A stretch of DNA of 11,197 nucleotides from the NCBI GenBank assembly GCA_003221595.1, contig QHSM01000119.1, positions 1 to 11,197 of the forward strand, read 5' to 3'. The stretch is from Candidatus Rokuibacteriota bacterium (GTDB lineage: Bacteria; Methylomirabilota; Methylomirabilia; Rokubacteriales; CSP1-6). Below are positions 6,706-11,197 of this stretch, piece after piece (the first letter of the stretch is position 1; each line of letters opens with the position of its first letter). The notes beneath the pieces are model-generated. The model did no database searches. It was not told where the DNA came from and worked only from the letters and a program-made list of their open reading frames with translations. The translations under genes and the position numbers were made by a program.

Positions 6706-7299
6706 ATGCGTGACCATATGTTCAAGGCCGGCATCGCGCTCCTGGCCGCGGCGTTCATCGCGGCTCCGCTGAGCGTCAGCGCCGGCGAGACGATGAACAA
6801 AGCGGAGGAGAAGATCAAGGGGACCGCTCACGACATGAAGGAGGCGACCAGCGACAGCTGGATCACCTCCAAGATCAAGATCGCGCTCTTTGCCGACAGT
6901 CGGGTGAAGGGCCGCGAGGTGAGCGTCGAGACGATGAACGGTGAGGTCTTCCTGCGGGGCAAGATCGAATCGGAAGAGGCGAAGAGCGCCGCGGCTGAGG
7001 TGACCCGTGGGATCGATGGCGTCAGGAACGTGAAGAATGACCTCCAGGTCGTGTCGGCGTCGACCCGCGCGGCGGTCACCGCCGACGACAATGTGATCAC
7101 CAGGTCGGTGGAATCTCGCTTCTCCAGGGACCCCGAGCTGAAGAAGATCGACGTCCGCACCGACGCCGGCGTCGTCGTGCTGAGCGGCCAGGTCACGAAC
7201 ATCAGGACCGCCGCGCGCGCCTCGGAGACCGCGCACAAGGTCGACGGTGTGAAGGCGGTGAAGAACGAGCTGAGAGTCAACCAGGTCAAGGCGAACTAG
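6706..7299 (+). CDS. Secreted protein with two BON domains (OsmY-like)
   Basis: A 197-residue protein with a signal peptide (a hydrophobic stretch from about residue 8 to 22, then SVSA, likely cut after A26). Two BON domains follow, at about 52-117 and 126-194. Each carries the pattern of a variable helix, VETMNGEVFLRGKI or VRTDAGVVVLSGQV, and a closing GVRNVKNDLQV or GVKAVKNELRV. BON proteins such as OsmY are periplasmic, thought to bind phospholipid, and respond to osmotic or envelope stress. GAGGAGGA (6692-6699) is placed 6 nt ahead of ATG 6706. A second ATG at 6718 is possible but less well placed. The gene is monocistronic, bounded by a strong hairpin downstream. The nearby CsbD-like remnant is another stress-associated family. 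Confidence 0.92.
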   Translation: MRDHMFKAGIALLAAAFIAAPLSVSAGETMNKAEEKIKGTAHDMKEATSDSWITSKIKIALFADSRVKGREVSVETMNGEVFLRGKIESEEAKSAAAEVTRGIDGVRNVKNDLQVVSASTRAAVTADDNVITRSVESRFSRDPELKKIDVRTDAGVVVLSGQVTNIRTAARASETAHKVDGVKAVKNELRVNQVKAN

Positions 7300-7320
7300 G
7301 TTCGCCCGGTCACGCACGAA

Positions 7321-7363
7321 GAGAGCGGGCGGGTCAGGCTCGTCGGTGGGCCCGCCCGCTCTC
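7321..7363. terminator. 13-bp-stem hairpin, probably a shared bidirectional terminator
   Basis: GAGAGCGGGCGGG (7321-7333) and CCCGCCCGCTCTC (7351-7363) are perfect inverted copies with a 17-nt loop. The hairpin lies 21 nt after the BON stop and 3 nt after the stop of the convergent CsbD-like remnant, so it could serve both. The T-tract is weak (CTTATT on the plus side), so termination efficiency is uncertain. Confidence 0.7.
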
Positions 7364-7366
7364 GCC

Positions 7367-7507
7367 TTATTCGAGCCTGTCCATCGCCTCGTCGATGCGG
7401 TCCAGATCGTCGTCGGTGAGCTTGCCCACCACTGCTTGACCTGACCGCGCATCTGCTTCCACTTGCCGGAGAGGATGTCCCGGCAAAGGAGGCCTTCGCC
7501 CGGCCAT
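7367..7507 (-). pseudogene. CsbD-like stress protein remnant, frameshifted
   Basis: On the minus strand one frame reads RDILSGKWKQMRGQVKQWW (about 7482 to 7426) and another reads GKLTDDDLDRIDEAMDRLE before the TAA at 7369-7367. Joined, they match the core of CsbD-family proteins, small general-stress proteins of unknown function. Restoring one base in the G run of the minus strand (7425-7427) would fuse them. The first half has no start codon in its own frame. However, an ATG at 7507, with GGAGGG (7512-7517) 4 nt ahead, opens the frame of the second half and stays open for 46 codons. That implies two compensating shifts, or a lost start plus one shift. The C-terminus is also shorter than the usual 60-70 residues. 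Confidence 0.6.
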
Positions 7508-7531
7508 GCTACCCTCCGGGTGCGTGTCGTT

Positions 7532-8341
7532 ATGGTCGCCCACGAGTCGGTCCACCGCGCCCTGAGGGGCCGGCGCCTTTGCCGTGCCGTCACGGCCTGG
7601 GTGTGCGCGACCGCGCTCGGGCTGGCGATCCCGGGCAGCGCCGCGACCCCACCGCCGCCGCCGCTCAGCGGGCCCGTCACCCGGGAGGCGTGGAAGGACC
7701 TCACCACGTTCCACGAGGACCCGGCGCGGATCGATCGGGCCCGTGACCTTCTCGAGCAGGAAGTCGCCCGGACTCCGTCACTGGAGGCGCTGGTCCTTCT
7801 TTCGTGGGCCCATCTGGCGTGGGCGGACTACCGCGCGTCCACGACGGAGGCGAAGCTGGCGAGCTACGAGCGCGGCCGCGACGTCGCCAAGCGCGCGATC
7901 GATCTCGCGCCGCGAAGCCCGGAGGCGCACCTCTGGTACGCGGCGAACCTCGGCCGCTGGGCGATCAACTCGGGCCGGCTGCGCGCCGCGTTCATGCTCT
8001 CGACCCTGCGGGGCGAGATCGACACGATCCTCGAGATCGATCCGGATCACGTCCCAGGGCTGTCGCTGGCCGGATCGTTCTACCTCGAGACGCCGGCGCT
8101 GTTCGGCGGCGACGTCCCGCGCGCCGAGGGCTATCTGAGGAAAGCGACCGCGCTCGATCCCCACTTCACGCGCGCCCGCGTCGAGCTGGCTCGCTGCCTT
8201 ATCGAGCAGCGCCGGTACGCCGAAGCGCGCACCGAGCTGGCGCGGGTCATCGACGAGCGCCAGCCCAGCTATCCGGCCGATTGGGTCCTGCGCCACAAGC
8301 CGCACGCCGAGCGCCTTCTCGCCGAGATCCGCTCCCGGTGA
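7532..8341 (+). CDS. Secreted TPR-repeat protein
   Basis: A 269-residue protein. The N-terminus RRLCRAVTAWVCATALGLAI with PGSAA is a convincing signal peptide, followed by a proline run (PPPPP). The mature part is helical tetratricopeptide-like: repeats with an A-x-x-L-x-P ending are visible at AIDLAPRSPEAHLWYA, ILEIDPDHVPG and ATALDPHFTRARVELA, with FGGDVPRAEGYL between. It recalls TatT-type or RMDN-like bacterial TPR proteins, which act as binding scaffolds, but a specific role cannot be assigned. ATG 7532 was chosen for the signal peptide; there is no good ribosome site, and GTG 7520 is an alternative. Its stop overlaps the GMC gene start in GTGA (8338-8341), so the two are in one operon. 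Confidence 0.82.
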   Translation: MVAHESVHRALRGRRLCRAVTAWVCATALGLAIPGSAATPPPPPLSGPVTREAWKDLTTFHEDPARIDRARDLLEQEVARTPSLEALVLLSWAHLAWADYRASTTEAKLASYERGRDVAKRAIDLAPRSPEAHLWYAANLGRWAINSGRLRAAFMLSTLRGEIDTILEIDPDHVPGLSLAGSFYLETPALFGGDVPRAEGYLRKATALDPHFTRARVELARCLIEQRRYAEARTELARVIDERQPSYPADWVLRHKPHAERLLAEIRSR

Positions 8342-9749
8342 CGGCCGGGGCGGTCGGCGCCACCGGCGATCGAGTCGACGTGCTGGTGATCGGCGCCGGC
8401 GCCGCCGGCGCCGCCGTCGCCTGGAGGCTCGCGGCCGCCGGCATCGGCGTCGTCTGCCTGGAGCAGGGCGACTGGGTCGAGCCGCGCGCCTATCCGCACT
8501 GGCGCGACGACTGGGAGCTTCACCGCCACACCGACTGGAGCGCCGAGCCCAACGTCCGGCGGCTCGCGCAGGACTACCCGGTCAACGACGCGGCGTCGCC
8601 GATCGCGCCGCTCATGTTCAACGCGGTCGGCGGGAGCACGATCCACTGGAGCGCGCACTTCCCGCGCTTCCGGCCCTCGGACTTTCGCGTGAAGAGCCTC
8701 GACGGCGTGGCCGACGACTGGCCCATCGACTACGCCACGCTCGAGCCCTACTTCGACCTGAACGACCGCATGATGGGCGTGGCCGGAATGACGGGCGACC
8801 CGGCCTATCCGCCCAAGTCGGCCCGCCAGACACCGCCGATCCCGCTCGACACGCTGGGCGTCACCATGGCCCGCGGCTTCGACCGGCTGGGCTGGCACTG
8901 GTGGCCGTCGGACAGCGCCATCCTCACGCGCGACTACGACGGCCGTCGGGCCTGCGTGAACTGCGGCCCGTGCGATCTGGGCTGCCCCATCGGGGCCAAG
9001 GCGAGTACCGACGTCACTTACTGGCCGAAGGCGATCGCGGCGGGCGCCCGTCTCGTGACCCGCGCCCGCGTGCGCGAGATCACGCTCGGCGGAGACGGGC
9101 TCGCCGACGGCGCGGTCTACTACGACCGCGACGGCCGTGTGCACGCGCAGAAGGCGAGCGCGGTCGTGCTGGCCGCCAACGGCATCGGGACGCCGCGGCT
9201 CCTGCTGAACTCGCGCTCGGCACGGTTTCCCGACGGGCTCGCGAACCGCAACGGGCAGGTCGGGCGTCACCTCATGTTCCATCCCTACGCGATCGTGCGC
9301 GGCTATTCGTTCCAGGTGGCCCGGGGGCTCACGCCGATCGCCTCGGCCTCGGGCGGATCGATCGGCGACCGCGTGGCGTGGGGGCGCGGGCATCGCCGGG
9401 CGTACGACGAGCGCTTCGACCGCACGATCACCGTCGCCGTCATCGGAGAGGATCTGCCCGAGGCGCACAATCGCGTCGATCTCGACCCCGCGCTGGCCGA
9501 CGGCCACGGCATTCCGGCGCCGCGCGTCACCTATGCGCTCAGCGAGAACAGCCGGCGCATGCTCGATCACGGCATCGCGCGGGCGCGCGAGGCGCTGGCG
9601 GCGGCGGGCGCCCGCGCGATCGACGTCAATCCGCTTCTGCCGTCGTCGACGGGAGCGCGATGGTGACCTGCGCCGGCGTCAATCCCACCTCGACGATCCA
9701 GGCGGTGGCCCTCTACATCGCCGACCGCATGATCCGGCGACGGGCATGA
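8338..9749 (+). pseudogene. GMC-family FAD dehydrogenase (gluconate/glucose dehydrogenase large-subunit type), broken by deletion and frameshift
   Basis: From GTG 8338 a 442-residue frame ends at TGA 9666. It has the FAD site GAGAAG (19-24) with E42, the loop NAVGGSTIHWSAHF (95-108), and Cys206, 209, 212 and 216 in CVNCGPCDLGCP. That spacing is CxxCxxCxxxCP, as in ferredoxins; an Fe-S cluster is reported for the related FAD-glucose dehydrogenase of Burkholderia. The frame reaches LLPSSTG, where relatives continue as a GWHLLGTARMG-type segment, but instead it stops. The normal C-terminus (VVDGSAMVTCAGVNPTSTIQ, ending ADRMI) follows in another frame from about 9642 to 9749. So roughly 30-40 codons, including the conserved His region, are missing. 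The C-terminal frame's TGA still overlaps the next gene in ATGA. The residual protein is probably inactive if the break is real. Confidence 0.8.
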
Positions 9750-10180
9750 GCGCGGCCTCTCTCGCGGCACGGCGCGACCTTCTGGCGCTGGTGCTCGACG
9801 CCCTGGTGCCGGCAAGCGGCGGCTTTCCGGCCGGCTCGGTCGCGCTCGACCACGTCCTCGCCATGGCGGCCGCGTCGGCCGACCTCGCGGCGGTGCTCAC
9901 GCACGGGCTCCAGGCGATCGACGAGACCGGGAGCGGCTTCGCGCGGCTCGACGCGGACGAGCGCGAGCGCGCCCTCGCGCGCGTCGAGGGGACGCACGCC
10001 GCGCTCTTCGACGCGCTCGTGCGGCACGCCTACGACGGCTACTACAGTCACCCGGAGGTGCTCGGGCGGCTCGGGCTCGAGCCCGGCCCGGTGCAGCCGC
10101 GGGGCCACCGGATCGAGACGGCGGACCTGCCGGACCTCGGGCGCGTCATCGCGCGCGGGCCGATCTATCGCCCGGCCTGA
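9746..10180 (+). CDS. Gluconate 2-dehydrogenase subunit 3 family protein
   Basis: A 144-residue protein resembling the small (gamma) subunit of membrane-bound gluconate or FAD-glucose dehydrogenases: LLALVLDALVPASGGFPAG at the start, and LVRHAYDGYYSHPEVLGRLG with PGPVQPRGH near the C-terminus. The gamma subunit helps mature and export the GMC subunit and usually carries a Tat signal. Here the N-terminus (MSAASLAARRDLL) has an RR but lacks a clear Tat motif and hydrophobic run, so export is doubtful. Its ATG overlaps the TGA of the displaced GMC C-terminal frame (9746-9749), which supports original coupling to that gene. No cytochrome c subunit lies in view. The gene itself looks intact. Confidence 0.83.
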   Translation: MSAASLAARRDLLALVLDALVPASGGFPAGSVALDHVLAMAAASADLAAVLTHGLQAIDETGSGFARLDADERERALARVEGTHAALFDALVRHAYDGYYSHPEVLGRLGLEPGPVQPRGHRIETADLPDLGRVIARGPIYRPA

Positions 10181-10265
10181 GCCCTCGGCCCGCCGGCGGG
10201 TCGGCAGAGTGGTTGTTGGCGGGCTCCTGCCGTAGAATCTCCCGAGATGTCGTGGAGGTGAGGCG

Positions 10266-11197
10266 ATGAGCCGACCGACCGGACGGATTCACGAGCTGGA
10301 GCACCACGCCGCGGACTGGACGACCACACGGCCCGTGGTGTCGGGTACCCAGGGCGTCGTCTCGAGCGGGCACCCGCTGGTGTCGATGGCCGGCATGCGC
10401 ATGCTCCTCTCGGGCGGTAACGCGTTCGACGCCGTCGCGGCCGCCGGGTTCGCCGCGGCCGTGATCGAGCCGACGGCGTCGTACACGCTCTGCGGCGAGT
10501 GCGTGGCGCTCGTTCACGACGCGCGGACGCGAGAAACGCTCGCGCTGAGCGGGCAGGGCACCGCGCCGGCACTGGCGACGACGGCATTCTTCCGCGGGCG
10601 CGGGCTCGATCGGATCCCGACCGGTCCGGGGACCGAGGCGCACCTGTCGTTCACGGTGCCGGGCGCCGTCGACGCCTATCTCACGCTCCTCGAGACGCGC
10701 GGCACGAAGACCGTCAGCGAGGCGCTCACGCCGGCCCTGCAGTACGCCGAGCACGGCTTCCCGATGTACGAGTACATGCATCGCCTGCTCGCCATCCCGG
10801 AGACGCAGAGTCAGTTCGACATCTATCCGCCCGGCGGTACCGCGGTGTTCTATCCAGGCGGCCGCGTACCGCAGGTCGGTGAGCTGTTCGTGCAGCCAGC
10901 CCTGGGCGTGACGCTCCGGCGGCTCGTCGAGGCCGACACGAAGGCCCGGGGCCATCGCCTGGCCGGCATCGCTGCCGCGCGGCAGCGCTTCTACGGCGGC
11001 GACATCGCGGCCGCCATCGGCGGCTTCTCCGAGCGGGTCGGCGGCCTCCTGCGCGCCGCCGATCTGGCGGGCTACCGCGCGCGCTACGAGGCGCCGCTGC
11101 GGACGACGTTCGCCGGCCGCGAAATCCTCGGCCAATCGGCCTGGACACAGGGACCGGTCCTCATGCAGGCCCTCGGCATGCTCGCGAACTTCGATCT
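10266..11197 (+). CDS. Gamma-glutamyltransferase family protein, N-terminal part
   Basis: From ATG 10266, with GGAGGTGA at 10254-10261, the frame is open for 310 codons to the right edge. GVVSSGHPLVSMAG, then LLSGGNAFDAVAAAGFAAAVIEP (about residues 33-72), are typical of the large subunit of the GGT (Ntn-hydrolase) family. The autocleavage site and catalytic Thr lie beyond the window. Two family landmarks are altered: the glycine-rich GGGGF-like stretch reads YTLCGECVALV, and the DxRExAP segment, whose Arg binds the gamma-glutamyl carboxylate in E. coli Ggt, reads SGQGTAP (95-101). Thus the substrate may not be glutathione; amidohydrolase or acylase relatives share the fold. No signal peptide is apparent. 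A TAGAAT at 10233-10238 may be its -10 box, without a good -35. Confidence 0.87.
   Translation, partial: MSRPTGRIHELEHHAADWTTTRPVVSGTQGVVSSGHPLVSMAGMRMLLSGGNAFDAVAAAGFAAAVIEPTASYTLCGECVALVHDARTRETLALSGQGTAPALATTAFFRGRGLDRIPTGPGTEAHLSFTVPGAVDAYLTLLETRGTKTVSEALTPALQYAEHGFPMYEYMHRLLAIPETQSQFDIYPPGGTAVFYPGGRVPQVGELFVQPALGVTLRRLVEADTKARGHRLAGIAAARQRFYGGDIAAAIGGFSERVGGLLRAADLAGYRARYEAPLRTTFAGREILGQSAWTQGPVLMQALGMLANFD

Noticed and set aside
8269..9570. Long minus-strand open frame (433 codons) opposite the GMC gene
   Set aside because: Low-complexity Arg/Ala/Val composition without motifs; the plus strand carries clear GMC motifs over the same span.
10186..10203. GC palindrome (CCCGCCGGCGGG core) after the subunit 3 gene
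   Set aside because: Possible hairpin, but the loop is tiny and no T-tract follows; in such GC-rich DNA this can arise by chance, so it is not called as a terminator.
1..11197. CRISPR array, tRNA/rRNA genes, insertion sequence, phage or integron elements
   Set aside because: No regularly spaced repeats, tRNA cloverleaf, transposase or integrase motifs were seen on either strand by reading.

Overview
The window is GC-rich bacterial chromosomal DNA, densely packed and using strong GGAGG-type Shine-Dalgarno sites. No phage genes, transposases, CRISPR arrays, tRNAs or rRNAs are visible. The gene mix (NIPSNAP, SDR, LLM-class oxidoreductase, a short MetE-like protein, a GMC dehydrogenase with a gluconate-dehydrogenase-3 partner, a divergent gamma-glutamyltransferase) resembles uncultured GC-rich soil or sediment lineages such as Rokubacteria/NC10 or deep proteobacteria. 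That placement is impression only; no marker gene is present.

Left part (1-3320). A MetE-II-like methyltransferase runs leftward off the edge. Divergent from it is a tight operon, NIPSNAP - SDR - LLM flavin oxidoreductase (8-nt gap, then an ATGA overlap). A possible 26-residue leader ORF overlaps the NIPSNAP start. The content suggests oxidation of a small organic substrate, not identifiable from sequence.

Middle part (3317-6391, mostly minus strand). A metallophosphoesterase and a nucleotidyltransferase overlap by ATGA. The nucleotidyltransferase converges on the LLM gene, and their stop codons share CTAG. An MBL-fold hydrolase of the NAPE-PLD/UlaG type follows; its start lies inside a fragment of a cardiolipin-synthase-like gene. 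That gene is in two pieces in opposite orientations, head to head at about 6246/6247: the segment up to the first HKD motif is on the plus strand and the segment with the second HKD motif is on the minus strand.

Right part (6392-11197). A 314-bp non-coding stretch is followed by a secreted two-BON-domain protein and a 13-bp-stem terminator. A frameshifted CsbD-like remnant converges on that terminator. Next is an operon of a secreted TPR protein, a GMC oxidoreductase with a ferredoxin-like Cys motif, and a gluconate 2-dehydrogenase subunit 3-like protein, chained by GTGA and ATGA overlaps. The GMC gene is broken by an apparent deletion of about 100 bp plus a frameshift. A gamma-glutamyltransferase family gene runs off the right edge.

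Three broken genes within 4 kb (cardiolipin synthase, CsbD, GMC), beside otherwise clean operons, are the main anomaly. They could be real local decay or errors of a metagenome-type assembly. I do not see a clearly new defence or mobile system. The best leads are the inverted cardiolipin synthase halves, the GMC deletion, the phosphoesterase-nucleotidyltransferase pair and the possible leader ORF.
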